This document shows, piece after piece, positions 17,954 to 26,673 of a stretch of DNA of 64,000 nt. The stretch spans positions 1 to 64,000 of the forward strand of contig DATIPA010000146.1 of NCBI GenBank assembly GCA_035472475.1, in the 5' to 3' direction. A program made the translations under genes and the position numbers. Positions within the stretch are counted from its first letter, which is position 1. Every line of letters begins with the position of its first letter. This stretch comes from JAFAXD01 sp035472475 (GTDB taxonomy: Bacteria; Pseudomonadota; Alphaproteobacteria; Rhizobiales; Xanthobacteraceae). A model generated the notes under the pieces. It ran no database searches, was not told where the DNA came from, and was given only the letters and a program-made list of their open reading frames with translations.

Positions 17954-18931
17954 CTACCCCTGCGGCTCGAGCTTTGCGATTCGCATGTACTCGGCCCAGG
18001 CCTTTTCGTCGGCGCGCAGTTTCGCCTGTGCGGCCTCCGGCGTCGCGATGAACGGATCGCTGGCAAAGCCGTTGAGGAACTTCTTGGTTTCCTCGGTCGC
18101 CGTCACCTGATCGAACCACTTGTTGAGCTGCGCGATGATCGGCTTCGGGGTTGTGGCCGGCACCATACCCGCCCACCACAGGCTCATGCTGGCGCCGGGG
18201 ATGCCGGCCTCGACCATGGTGGGAAAATCGGGCGCGGCGGCGAGACGCTGCTCGCTCGACACCGCCAGCACCCGCAATTTGCCCTGCCGATGCTGGGCGG
18301 TGGCGAAGATCGGCTCCATCACCGCATAGTCGACGGTGCCGCCCAGCATGTCGTTCATCACATCGGACGACTGTTTGTAGTTCACTTCAACCGAGGAAAG
18401 CCCGGCGGCCGCCTTGTAGATCGCCCCGAGGACGACGCTGGCGGGAGCGCCGCTCCCGTAGGTCGCCCGATCGCCTTTCTGCTTCATTGCGGCGGTCAAC
18501 TCGGCAACCGTTGTCCACGGCTTGGCGGCGTCCACCACCAGCATGAAGGCTTGCTGGTTGATGGTCGCAAAAATCTGAAAGGCGTCGACGGTCGGAACCG
18601 GCGGCTTTTTGTAGACGTGCATGTTGGAGGCAAGCCCGGACCCGCCATGGACCAGGATCGTGTAGGCGTCCGGCTTGGACTTCGCGACGTATTCGATGGC
18701 GATGTTGGCGCCGGCGCCGGGCCGGTTCTCTACCAGAATGGTCCGGCCGATGATCGGTCGCAGTTTTTCGGCGTAATAGCGCACGATCGTATCGGCGCCG
18801 GTCCCCGCCGGGAACCCGCAGATAAAATGGATCTCCTTGCTGGGGTAGTCCTCCGCGTTCGCCGCACCTGACATCAGTGCCGCGGCCGCCAGCGCCAGGC
18901 GGGCAGCGCGTAGAAGCGTTCTGAAAATCAT
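17954..18931 (-). CDS. TctC/Bug-type receptor, copy 4
   Basis: 325 residues, signal ending at SGAANAED. The signature is FPAGTGADT, with Thr where most copies have Ser. It has a distinctive VDAFQIFATINQQAF stretch and ends in IAKLEPQG. AGGATGAGGAAAAG precedes the ATG, and the start is 10 bp after the stop of copy 5, so copies 5 and 4 are cotranscribed. It is the first array member to the right of the protease island. Confidence 0.93.
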   Translation of the reverse strand: MIFRTLLRAARLALAAAALMSGAANAEDYPSKEIHFICGFPAGTGADTIVRYYAEKLRPIIGRTILVENRPGAGANIAIEYVAKSKPDAYTILVHGGSGLASNMHVYKKPPVPTVDAFQIFATINQQAFMLVVDAAKPWTTVAELTAAMKQKGDRATYGSGAPASVVLGAIYKAAAGLSSVEVNYKQSSDVMNDMLGGTVDYAVMEPIFATAQHRQGKLRVLAVSSEQRLAAAPDFPTMVEAGIPGASMSLWWAGMVPATTPKPIIAQLNKWFDQVTATEETKKFLNGFASDPFIATPEAAQAKLRADEKAWAEYMRIAKLEPQG

Positions 18932-18941
18932 CGGCTTTTCC

Positions 18942-19919
18942 TCATCCTTGCGGTTCGACGCGCGCCGCCCGCACGTAACCTTCCCAGTCTTTGATGTCCT
19001 GCAGGAGTGCGGCCTGTGCCTCGTCCGGCGTGGCCAAATAGGGATCGCCGCCGAACTGGTTGAGGAACTGCTTGGTTTCCTGCGTGCCGATCACTTCGAT
19101 GAACCAGTTGTTGATGCGGTCGATGATCGGGCGCGGGGTCGCCGCAGGCACCATGGCGGCGAACCAACCGGTGATGTGGATCGACGGAAAGCCGAGCTCC
19201 GCCATGGTCGGCAGTTGCGGCACGGCCTGCATGCGCTGCGCCGTGCTCACGGCGAGGTTACGGATGCGACCTTCGCGCTCCTGGACCAGGGCGAACACCG
19301 GATCCACCATACCGAAATCGAGAGCCCCGCTCGCAAAGTCGTTCAGGCTTTCGTTGGCGGTACGGTATGGAACATCGACCGCCGTGATTCCGGTCGCGAG
19401 CTTGTAGAGCTCACCCATCACCTTACCGGTGACATTCGACTGCATGTAGCTCGCTTTCTCACCCTTCCGTTTCATACCTTCGGTCAACTCGGCGAGAGTC
19501 CGGTAGGGCGACTGCGCCGGGACCGCGACCATGAACGGTTGCCGGTTGATCGTTGCCGCAACAAAAATGTCGCGCGCGGCATCGATCGGCGGCTTCTTGA
19601 GCAACCACATGTTGCCCGCGATCGTGCTCGCGGCGTGGACGTAGATGGTGTAGCCGTCCGGCTTCGCGCGCGCGGTATATTCGGCCGCGATCATGCCGGC
19701 GTTGCCAACCTTGTTTTCCACCAGGATCGGCCGGCCGGCGAGGGGACGCACCTTCTCGGCGACGTAGCGCACCAGCACGTCGGCGCCGCTGCCGGCCGGA
19801 AATGCACAGATGAAATGCATATCCTGGCTGGGATATTGCTGGGCGGACGCAGTTGCCCCGGTCGCGATCAGGATCGTCGCGGTCGCGACAAGAACGAGCC
19901 GTTTGCCTGCATGCTGCAT
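18942..19919 (-). CDS. TctC/Bug-type receptor, copy 5
   Basis: 325 residues with a GGAGGG site before the ATG at 19919 and a signal ending TGATASAQ. The stretch GELYKLATGITAVDVPYRTANESLNDFASG is nearly the same as in copy 8, marking the two as sister duplicates. Ends in AARVEPQG. The upstream region contains one copy of a 160-bp palindromic repeat (19936-20097). Confidence 0.93.
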   Translation of the reverse strand: MQHAGKRLVLVATATILIATGATASAQQYPSQDMHFICAFPAGSGADVLVRYVAEKVRPLAGRPILVENKVGNAGMIAAEYTARAKPDGYTIYVHAASTIAGNMWLLKKPPIDAARDIFVAATINRQPFMVAVPAQSPYRTLAELTEGMKRKGEKASYMQSNVTGKVMGELYKLATGITAVDVPYRTANESLNDFASGALDFGMVDPVFALVQEREGRIRNLAVSTAQRMQAVPQLPTMAELGFPSIHITGWFAAMVPAATPRPIIDRINNWFIEVIGTQETKQFLNQFGGDPYLATPDEAQAALLQDIKDWEGYVRAARVEPQG

Positions 19920-19935
19920 GTCGACCCTCCTGCTT

Positions 19936-20097
19936 GTGTCCCGATTCCGAAGTTCGCCACACCTTACAGCACGCTCGACGCGAACTTCGGAACCGCAAGG
20001 ACACTAGCAACTCCATGATTCCTAGTGCCCCTTTGAACCCGAAGTTCGCATGCCGACTCGCGGCAAACGTGTGCGAACTTCGGGTTCGGGGCACTAG
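19936..20097. repeat. 160-bp double-hairpin intergenic repeat, copy A
   Basis: Two nested palindromes in series. The first runs from GTGTCCCGATTCCGAAGTTCG to CGAACTTCGGAACCGCAAGGACAC, the second from AGTGCCCC..GAACCCGAAGTTCGC to GCGAACTTCGGGTTCGGGGCACT. Copy B at 21117-21277 has the same arms with a diverged centre. Arm conservation with loop divergence indicates a structured element (REP/BIME or MITE-like) rather than a simple gene-duplication remnant. Confidence 0.85.
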
Positions 20098-20128
20098 AGC
20101 CGCATTATGCCGACGCTCCGCTACCTGT

Positions 20129-21100
20129 TCATCCTTGCGGCTCGATGTTTGCTAGGCGCACGTACTCGCCCCAATCCTTGATCTGCTGCAGAAACAGCGC
20201 CTGCGCCGCTTCGGGCGTACTGATGAAAGGATCCGACGCGATCCGGTTCAGAAACATCCTGGTCTCGTCGGTTCCGACGATCTGGCTGAACCACGCGTTC
20301 AATTGATCGACGATCGGACGCGGTGTCGCCGACGGCACCATGGCGGCGAACCAGCCCATCAGGTTCATCGGATAGCCGAGCTCGGTCATGGTCGGAAAAT
20401 CCGGATTGGCACCGAGACGCTGCGCCGTACTGACCGCGAGGATCCGAATCCGGCCTTCGCGCGCCTGCGCGGTCGCAAACACGTTGTCGAACAGCGCGTA
20501 GTCGATGGTGCCGCTCGCCATGTCGTTGAGCGAATCCGATGCGGTGCGGTAATTGACTTCCACCGCCTGCAAGCCGGCCTGCTGCTTGTAGATTGCCCCC
20601 ATGGTCTTGCCGACCGGGTTGGATGTCGCGTAGGTCGCCTTTTCCTTCCGGTCTTTCGCGTACGCCGTGACCTCCGCGACCGACGTCCACGGCTTGCTCA
20701 CGTGCACTACGAACATTGTCGGCTGCTTATTGATGGTGGCGGCAACCTGAATCGCCGTGCCGGCATCGACCGAGGGATGTTTGAACATGTGCATGTTGGC
20801 GGCGAGCGCGCTGGCGCCATGAATATAGATCGTGTGCCCGTCGGGTTTCGAACGCGCCACGTACTCGGTCGCGATATTGCCGATTGCGCCGGGCTTGTTC
20901 TCGACAATCACGGTGCGGTTGAGCAACGGGCGCATCTTTTCGGCGAAATACCGCACTATCACGTCGGCGCCGCTGCCGGCCGGAAACGCGCAGATGAAAT
21001 GCACGTCCTGAGTCGGGTATTGCTGGGCGTGTCCCGCCGTGGGGCCAAGCGCGAGCGCCAATGCGGCCGCGGCGGGCAACCGGCTGGCGATCCAGTTCAT
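20129..21100 (-). CDS. TctC/Bug-type receptor, copy 6
   Basis: 323 residues, CTGGAGGAAGG before the ATG at 21100, signal ending TAGHAQ. Closest to copy 3 by the GAIYKQQAGLQAVEVNYRTA and DYALFDNVFATAQAREGR blocks. It shares GYPMNLMGWFAAMVPSATPRP with copy 7. Ends in LANIEPQG. It is flanked on both sides by the 160-bp palindromic repeats, so it is the only gene of the array bracketed by them. Confidence 0.93.
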   Translation of the reverse strand: MNWIASRLPAAAALALALGPTAGHAQQYPTQDVHFICAFPAGSGADVIVRYFAEKMRPLLNRTVIVENKPGAIGNIATEYVARSKPDGHTIYIHGASALAANMHMFKHPSVDAGTAIQVAATINKQPTMFVVHVSKPWTSVAEVTAYAKDRKEKATYATSNPVGKTMGAIYKQQAGLQAVEVNYRTASDSLNDMASGTIDYALFDNVFATAQAREGRIRILAVSTAQRLGANPDFPTMTELGYPMNLMGWFAAMVPSATPRPIVDQLNAWFSQIVGTDETRMFLNRIASDPFISTPEAAQALFLQQIKDWGEYVRLANIEPQG

Positions 21101-21116
21101 CGGGCCTTCCTCCAGC

Positions 21117-21277
21117 TAGTGTCCCGATTCCGAAGTTCGCTACACATTGCAGCACGCTCGACGCGAACTTCGGAATCGAAAGGACACTAGCAAATCTATG
21201 ATTCTAGTGCCCCTTTTGAACCCGAAGTTCGCAAATGGACTCGCGGCATAGGCATGCGAACTTCGGGTTCGGGGCAC
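21117..21277. repeat. 160-bp double-hairpin intergenic repeat, copy B
   Basis: Second copy of the element at 19936-20097, in the same orientation and directly upstream of copy 6. The arms CCGAAGTTCG/CGAACTTCGG and AACCCGAAGTTCGC/GCGAACTTCGGGTT are retained. The segment between the two hairpins differs by several substitutions and small indels. Confidence 0.85.
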
Positions 21278-21281
21278 GATC

Positions 21282-22256
21282 TCAGCCTTGCGGCTTGAGC
21301 TTGGCAATCCGCACGTAGTCTTCCCAGTCGTGAATATCCTTGAGGAGACGCGCCTGGCCTTCGTCGGGCGTGCTGCTCCACGGGTCGCCGCCGTAATTGG
21401 TCAAGAAGGCACGGGTCTCGTCGGATGCGAGGATCGCATTGAACCACCGATTGATCTGGTCGACGACCGGGCGCGGCGTCGCCGACGGCACCATCGCGGC
21501 AAACCATCCCATCAGGTCCATCGGATAGCCGAGCTCGCTCATGCTCGGAAAATCCGGCGCGGCGGCGAGCCTGCGCGCGGAAGCCACCGCCAGGATACGA
21601 AGCCGTCCCTCCCGCGCCTGCGACAACGCAAACACCGGATCATGGCAGCCGAAGTCGACGGTGCCGCTCGCCATGTCGTTGAGCGAATCCTGCGCCATCT
21701 TGTAATTGACTTCGACCGCGGCCAGGCGGGCGGTCTCCTTGTAGATCGCGCACATGATGACGCCGGAATTGGCCGCCGTCGCGTATGTCGCCTTGTCACC
21801 GCGCTGGCGAGCGTGCGCGGTCAACTCGGCCAATGTCTTCCAGGGACGCTTGCCATCGACCACCAGCATGAAGGCCTGTCGATTGATCGTGGCGGCGATC
21901 TGGATCTGCGTGCGGGCGTCGACCGGGTTGTTCCTGATGAGATGATAGTTGGAGGCGAGCGTGTTGCCGGCGTGGACAAAGATTGTATAGCCGTCCGGCT
22001 TGGCACGCGCCACGTACTCGGTCGCGATGTTGCCGCCGGCGCCGGCCTTGTTCTCCACCAGCACGGTATGACCGGCCAGTGGACGCAGCTTCTCGGCAAA
22101 GTATCGCACCAGCACGTCGGCGCCGCTGCCGGGCGGAAACGCGCTGATGAGATGAATGTCCTGGCCGGGATAGGTCTGGGCGCGGACCGGCATTGCCAGC
22201 ATTGCCAACGCGAGCGCACAGCCCGCGCTACAAGCCAGCGGTCGCGCCAGGCCCAT
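21282..22256 (-). CDS. TctC/Bug-type receptor, copy 7
   Basis: 324 residues behind GGAGGAGGACG, signal ending MPVRAQ. The signature is FPPGSGAD. The usual hydrophobic LAANMHLFK stretch is replaced by LASNYHLIRNNPVDART, and the C-terminal motif is IAKLKPQG, so it is one of the more diverged binding pockets. It starts 24 bp after copy 8 and is probably cotranscribed with it. Confidence 0.92.
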   Translation of the reverse strand: MGLARPLACSAGCALALAMLAMPVRAQTYPGQDIHLISAFPPGSGADVLVRYFAEKLRPLAGHTVLVENKAGAGGNIATEYVARAKPDGYTIFVHAGNTLASNYHLIRNNPVDARTQIQIAATINRQAFMLVVDGKRPWKTLAELTAHARQRGDKATYATAANSGVIMCAIYKETARLAAVEVNYKMAQDSLNDMASGTVDFGCHDPVFALSQAREGRLRILAVASARRLAAAPDFPSMSELGYPMDLMGWFAAMVPSATPRPVVDQINRWFNAILASDETRAFLTNYGGDPWSSTPDEGQARLLKDIHDWEDYVRIAKLKPQG

Positions 22257-22280
22257 CGTCCTCCTCCGCGGTCGGAAGCC

Positions 22281-23270
22281 CTACCCCTGCGGCTCGATCT
22301 TGGCCGCTTTGACGTAGCTTTCCCAGTCTTTCTGGTCCTTGGCGAGTTGCGCCTGCCCGTCTTCGGGAGTGGTGATCCAGGGGTCACCGCCAAAGCTGTT
22401 GAGGAACTTCCTGGTCTCCTCGGTGGCCTCGATCTCGTTGAACCATTTGTTGAGCTGATCGACGATCGGCCGCGGGGTCGCGGCCGGCACCATGGCGGCG
22501 AACCAGCCGAACAGTTCGACACCCGCCACGCCCTTTTCCGTCATCGTCGGCAGATCGGGCATTGCCTGCATGCGTTTCGCGGTGGAGACCGCCAGCATCC
22601 GCCAGCGCCCGGCGTTGGTCTGGCTGATGGCGGAGACCGGATCCATCATGCCGTAGTCGATGACGCCGCTCGCGAAATCGTTGACCGAGTCATTTGCGGT
22701 GCGATAGGGCACGTCCAGCGCCTTCACCCCGGTCGCGATCTTGTAGAGTTCGCCCATCACCTTGCCGGTGGTGTTCGACTCCGCGTAGCTCGCCTTCTCC
22801 CCCTTCTGCTTCATCGCCCCCGTCAACTCGCCGAGCGTCTTGTAGGGGCTGTTGGCCGCCACCACGATCATGAACGGCTGCTGGTTGAGCGTCGCGACGA
22901 CCTGCAGATCCTTGGCCGGGTTGATGGGCGGATGCTTGAACAACGAGAAGTTCGCGGCCGTCGACGACCCGGCGTGGATATGGATCGTGTAGCCGTCGGG
23001 CTTGGCGCGCGCGGTGTATTCGGCCGCGATATTTCCGGCGGCGCCGACCTTGTTCTCGACGATCACCGGCTTGCCGGCGAGGACGCGCAGCTTCTCGCCG
23101 AAATAGCGCACCAGCACATCGGCGCCGCTGCCCGCCGGAAACGCACAGATGACGTGGATCTCGCGTGCCGGGTAATCCTCGGCGCGCGCGCCGGCCGCAC
23201 CGGTCAGCAGCGCGGCCGCAACGACCGCGGCGAATTTGAAACCGGATGATACAGGGACTCGCATTTTCAT
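22281..23270 (-). CDS. TctC/Bug-type receptor, copy 8
   Basis: 329 residues, signal ending AAGARAED. Sister of copy 5 (GELYKIATGVKALDVPYRTANDSVNDFASG). It differs from other members at the DPVSAISQTNAGRWRMLAVST block, where others read DPVFALAQxREGRLRIL. This block lies in the second lobe and could change specificity. Ends in AAKIEPQG. Confidence 0.92.
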   Translation of the reverse strand: MKMRVPVSSGFKFAAVVAAALLTGAAGARAEDYPAREIHVICAFPAGSGADVLVRYFGEKLRVLAGKPVIVENKVGAAGNIAAEYTARAKPDGYTIHIHAGSSTAANFSLFKHPPINPAKDLQVVATLNQQPFMIVVAANSPYKTLGELTGAMKQKGEKASYAESNTTGKVMGELYKIATGVKALDVPYRTANDSVNDFASGVIDYGMMDPVSAISQTNAGRWRMLAVSTAKRMQAMPDLPTMTEKGVAGVELFGWFAAMVPAATPRPIVDQLNKWFNEIEATEETRKFLNSFGGDPWITTPEDGQAQLAKDQKDWESYVKAAKIEPQG

Positions 23271-23320
23271 GTGGCTAGTTCCTCGGGATCCACGTTCGAT
23301 TTATTTCGGCTCGCTCAGTC

Positions 23321-24308
23321 TCATCCCTGCGGTACGATCTTTGCGAGCCGCACGTAATCGGCCCAATCCTTGACGTCTTTGACGAGACGCGCCTGGGCCT
23401 GCTCGGGCGCTTCGATCAGCGGATCGCCGCCGAACTGACCGAGGAATGCTTTCGTTTCGCCCGACCCCACCACCTGCACGAACCATTTGTTGATCTGATC
23501 GAGGACGTCCTTCGGCGTGCCGGCCGGAACCATGGCGGCCCACCAGCCGGTAACGTCCATGGGAACGCCTTGCTCGGCCATGGTCGGCAAGTCACCGGTT
23601 GCCTGCAGTCGCTGCCCGCTGCTGATGCCGAGGATCCGCCAGTCGCCCTTGCGTTGCATGCTCAGTGCCTGCACCGGATCGGCGGACGCGAAATCCAACT
23701 GGCCGCTTGCGAGGTCGTTGACCATGTCGGCGCCGGTCTTGTAGTCGACCTGTACAGCCTTGACGCCGGTCGTGTTGCGGTAGATTTCCGCCAGAATGGT
23801 CGAGCTCGGGTTGGAGGTCCCGTAGGTCGCCTTGTCGCCCTTCTCCTTCATTGCGGAGGTCAATTCGGCAAGCGTCTTATGGGGTTTGCTCTGGTGGACG
23901 AACGATCATGTAGGGCTGGCGGTTGATTGTCCCGGCGACCTGGATCTGCCTGACCACGTCGACGGACGGCGCCTTGAGCAGGCTCATGCTGGCGGCAACG
24001 CCGCTGCCTGCGTGCACAAACACCGTGTAACCGTCGGGCTTCGCGCGCGCCACATACTCCAACGCGATATGGCCACCGGCGCCGACTTTGTTCTCGACAA
24101 TGATGCTCTTCCCGGTGAGGGGCCGAACCTTCTCGCCGAAATAGCGCACCAGCACGTCGGCCCCGCTGCCCGGCGGAAACGCGCAGATAAAGTGAATGTC
24201 CTGATTGGGATATTGCTGGGCCCACGCCGTCATCGGCGCCATCCCGAGGGTCACAGCCAGCGTCGCTGCCGGCGCGATGGAACGTAACCATGTCGATGAA
24301 CGTTGCAT
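23321..24308 (-). pseudogene. TctC/Bug-type receptor, copy 9, frameshifted
   Basis: The gene starts at ATG 24308 behind GGGAGGAAAG with an intact signal (APMTAWAQ) and signature (FPPGSGAD), then loses frame near base 23901 and stops at 23877. The second half reads normally in another frame from about 23900 to 23321, with SKPHKTLAELTSAMKEKG rejoining the family pattern. Comparison with MFVVHVSKPW in copy 6 suggests one extra base in the stretch complementary to ACGAACGAT. Both halves are otherwise well preserved, so the event is recent or a sequencing error. Closest relative is copy 10 (GWWAAMVPxGTPKDVxDQINKWF in both). Confidence 0.88.
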
Positions 24309-24325
24309 GTTACTTTCCTCCCGTT

Positions 24326-24362
24326 GAAAAAACAGGCGCGGCGTCGTTACCGGCGCCGCGCC
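24326..24362 (-). terminator. Rho-independent terminator after Bug copy 10
   Basis: On the minus strand GGCGCGGCG pairs with CGCCGCGCC around a 10-nt loop and is followed by TGTTTTTTC. It separates copy 10 from the frameshifted copy 9, so copies 9 onward need their own promoter. Confidence 0.75.
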
Positions 24363-24435
24363 ATGTTGACATGCAAAGGCCCGGGCGCGACGCCTGCCGG
24401 GCATCAGCAGGCGCGCCCGATCGTCGCAGCAAAGA

Positions 24436-25431
24436 TCAACCTTGCGGCTCGATTTTCGCGACTTCGATGTATCGCTTCCAGTTCTCCACATCCTTCAGCA
24501 GCCGCGCCTGCCCCTGTTCCGGCGTCTCGATCAGCGGATCGCCGCCGAACTTGTTGAGGAATGCCTTGGTATCCGGCGAGCCGACGACCGTGACGAACCA
24601 CTTGTTGATCTGATCGACCACGTCCTTCGGGGTTCCTTGCGGAACCATGGCGGCCCACCAGCCGGTGAGATCCATTGGAACGCCCTGCTCCGCCATGGTC
24701 GGCAGGTCGGGCGTTGCTTCAAGGCGTTGCCCGGTGCTGACCCCGAGGATGCGCAGCCGCCCTTCGCGCTGCTGCGCCAGCGAATAGACCGGGTCGTGCA
24801 TGCCGTAATCGATCGCGCCGCTGAGTTGGTCGTTGAGCGAGTCGACCGCGTTCTTGTAGTTCACCTCGACCGCCTTCACGCCGGTCGCCACCTTGTAGAG
24901 CTCGCCCATCACGGTGCCGGTGGGCGCGGCTGTGGCGTAGGTCGCCTTGTCACCCTTCTTCTTCATCGCTTCGGTCAATTCGGCCGTTGTCTTGTATGGT
25001 GACTTGGCGTCGACGACCAGCATGAACGGCTGCCGGTTGATGGTGCCTGCGATCTGAATCGCCTTGCCGGCATCCGGGAACGGCGGCCTCTTGTAGAGCG
25101 ACATGGCCGCCGCCACGCCGCTGCCGGCATGGACGAAGATCGTATATCCGTCCGGCTTCTGCTTGCTGACATACTCCATCGCGATGTTGCCGCCGGCTCC
25201 CGACTTGTTCTCAATGATGACGTTCTTGCCGGTGAGCGGGCGCACCTGTTCGGCGAAATAGCGCACCAGCACGTCGGCACCGCTGCCGGGCGGGAACGCG
25301 CAGATGAAGTGGATATCCTGATTGGGGTATTGCTCCGCCTGTGCCGACAGCGGCAGCGCGGCCCCCAGCAGCATCGTTGGAAGCACCGCATAGGCAACCC
25401 GTTTCGCACCGTTGATCATCTCGATCTTCAC
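24436..25431 (-). CDS. TctC/Bug-type receptor, copy 10
   Basis: 331 residues if the GTG at 25431 is used; an ATG four codons on (25419) is an alternative. Signal ends at LSAQAEQ. Carries SKQKPDGYTI where most copies have ARAKPDGYTI. The SLNDQLSGAIDYGMHDPVYSLAQQR block is shared with copy 11. Ends in VAKIEPQG and is followed by a strong terminator. Confidence 0.93.
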   Translation of the reverse strand: MKIEMINGAKRVAYAVLPTMLLGAALPLSAQAEQYPNQDIHFICAFPPGSGADVLVRYFAEQVRPLTGKNVIIENKSGAGGNIAMEYVSKQKPDGYTIFVHAGSGVAAAMSLYKRPPFPDAGKAIQIAGTINRQPFMLVVDAKSPYKTTAELTEAMKKKGDKATYATAAPTGTVMGELYKVATGVKAVEVNYKNAVDSLNDQLSGAIDYGMHDPVYSLAQQREGRLRILGVSTGQRLEATPDLPTMAEQGVPMDLTGWWAAMVPQGTPKDVVDQINKWFVTVVGSPDTKAFLNKFGGDPLIETPEQGQARLLKDVENWKRYIEVAKIEPQG

Positions 25432-25488
25432 TCCGTCGAAGTTGAGTGCGTGGGCACCATTGCCGACGCACCGACCAGCACCGCCCGC

Positions 25489-26472
25489 TCACCCGGCAGG
25501 CACGATCCTGGCAATCCTCACGTAGTCGGCCCAGTTCTTGATCTCCTGCAGGAACAGCTCCTGGGCCTGGTCAGGCGGCATCGTCAGCTGATCGCCGCCG
25601 AAGCTCGCCAGAAACTTGCCGGTCTCCTCCGATCCGACCGCCTGATCGAACCACTTGTTGATCTGATCGGTCGCCGCCTTGGGCGTCCCTTGTGGCACCA
25701 TGGCGGCCCACCAACCCATCAGATTGAGATCGGACACCCCGAGCTCCTTCAGGGTCGGAAAATCCGGGTTCGCCTTGAGCCGCTCGGCGGTGCTCACCGC
25801 CAGGATGCGCAGTTCGCCCTTGCGCTGCTCGGCAAGCGCGTAGACCGGGTCGTGGACCGCATAGTCGATCGCTCCACTGAGCTGATCGTTGAGTGAATCG
25901 ATCGCGTTCTTGTAAGGCACCTCGACTGCCTGCACGCCGGTACTGAGCTTGTAGACTTCCCCGACGACCGTGCCGAACGGCGCCGCCGTCGCATAGCTGG
26001 CCTTGTTGCCCTTCGGTTTCATGGCCGCCGTCAGTTCCGCAAGCGTGCGGTACGGCGACTTGGCGTCAACCAGCACCATGAAGGGCTGGCGATTGATGGT
26101 CGCGACCACCTGAATGGTCTTTGCGACGTCGACCGGCGGGCTCTTGAACAGGCTCATGCTCGCGGCGGTTCCACTCGCGCCGTGCACGAACACCGTGTAG
26201 CCGTCGGGCTTCGCGCGCGACACATATTCGATCGCGATATTGCCGCCGGCGCCCGAGCGGTTTTCGACGATGACGTTCTTGCCTGTAAGCGGGCGCACCT
26301 TGTCGGCGAAATATCGCACCAGGACGTCGGCGCCGCTCCCAGGCGGGAACGCACAGATGAAGCGGATATCCTGCGTCGGATATTGCTGGGTTTGCGCGAC
26401 GACTGCAGCCGGAGCAAAGCCAATAACGAGCAGCAGCGTTGCGCCGCCAAATGCCAACTTGCAGGTGCGCAC
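25489..26472 (-). CDS. TctC/Bug-type receptor, copy 11
   Basis: 327 residues from a GTG at 26472 that has GGAGG five bases upstream. The longer frame up to 26514 would place extra charged residues before the signal. Signal ends near AAVVAQ. It is the array member closest to the tctBA genes and the only one with a changed C-terminus, IARIVPAG. That makes it a candidate for the ancestral partner of the adjacent TctAB complex (inference). Confidence 0.92.
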   Translation of the reverse strand: MRTCKLAFGGATLLLVIGFAPAAVVAQTQQYPTQDIRFICAFPPGSGADVLVRYFADKVRPLTGKNVIVENRSGAGGNIAIEYVSRAKPDGYTVFVHGASGTAASMSLFKSPPVDVAKTIQVVATINRQPFMVLVDAKSPYRTLAELTAAMKPKGNKASYATAAPFGTVVGEVYKLSTGVQAVEVPYKNAIDSLNDQLSGAIDYAVHDPVYALAEQRKGELRILAVSTAERLKANPDFPTLKELGVSDLNLMGWWAAMVPQGTPKAATDQINKWFDQAVGSEETGKFLASFGGDQLTMPPDQAQELFLQEIKNWADYVRIARIVPAG

Positions 26473-26563
26473 GTAAACCTCCTCCCACACGAACCGCGTG
26501 CTCCGGGCCCGCACGGCGGAAACCCGTCGTCACGCCGCCAATGGCTGATCTTGTTTGTTATTG

Positions 26564-26609
26564 GAGCATCTTGTCCGAAAACCGGTGTCGACTTTTCGGG
26601 ATCATGCTC
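26564..26609. repeat. Bradyrhizobium-type intergenic palindrome, copy 1
   Basis: GAGCATCTTGTCCGAAAACC...TTTTCGGGATCATGCTC, a palindrome with a CCGAAAA/TTTTCGG stem. The same unit recurs ten bases later. Elements of this type are dispersed through genomes of this bacterial group. Confidence 0.8.
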
Positions 26610-26618
26610 GATTGTTGC

Positions 26619-26666
26619 AGCATGATCTTGCCCGAAAACCGGTGTCCACTTTTCGGGATCATGCTC
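26619..26666. repeat. Bradyrhizobium-type intergenic palindrome, copy 2
   Basis: A second, slightly longer unit in direct orientation (GCAGCATGATCTTGCCCGAA...CGGGATCATGCTC). Together with copy 1 it fills the space between tctA and Bug copy 11 and could end the tctBA transcript or stabilise its 3' end. Confidence 0.8.
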
Positions 26667-26673
26667 GGTGGCT

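Noticed and set aside
21288..23249. 653-residue plus-strand open frame
   Set aside because: It lies antisense to Bug copies 7 and 8 and arises from codon bias of the high-GC genes. Its protein is Arg/His/Gly-rich with no family pattern.
23877..24491. Separate 204-residue protein upstream of the Bug fragment
   Set aside because: It is the first part of frameshifted Bug copy 9; the true start is 24308 with signal peptide and ribosome site.
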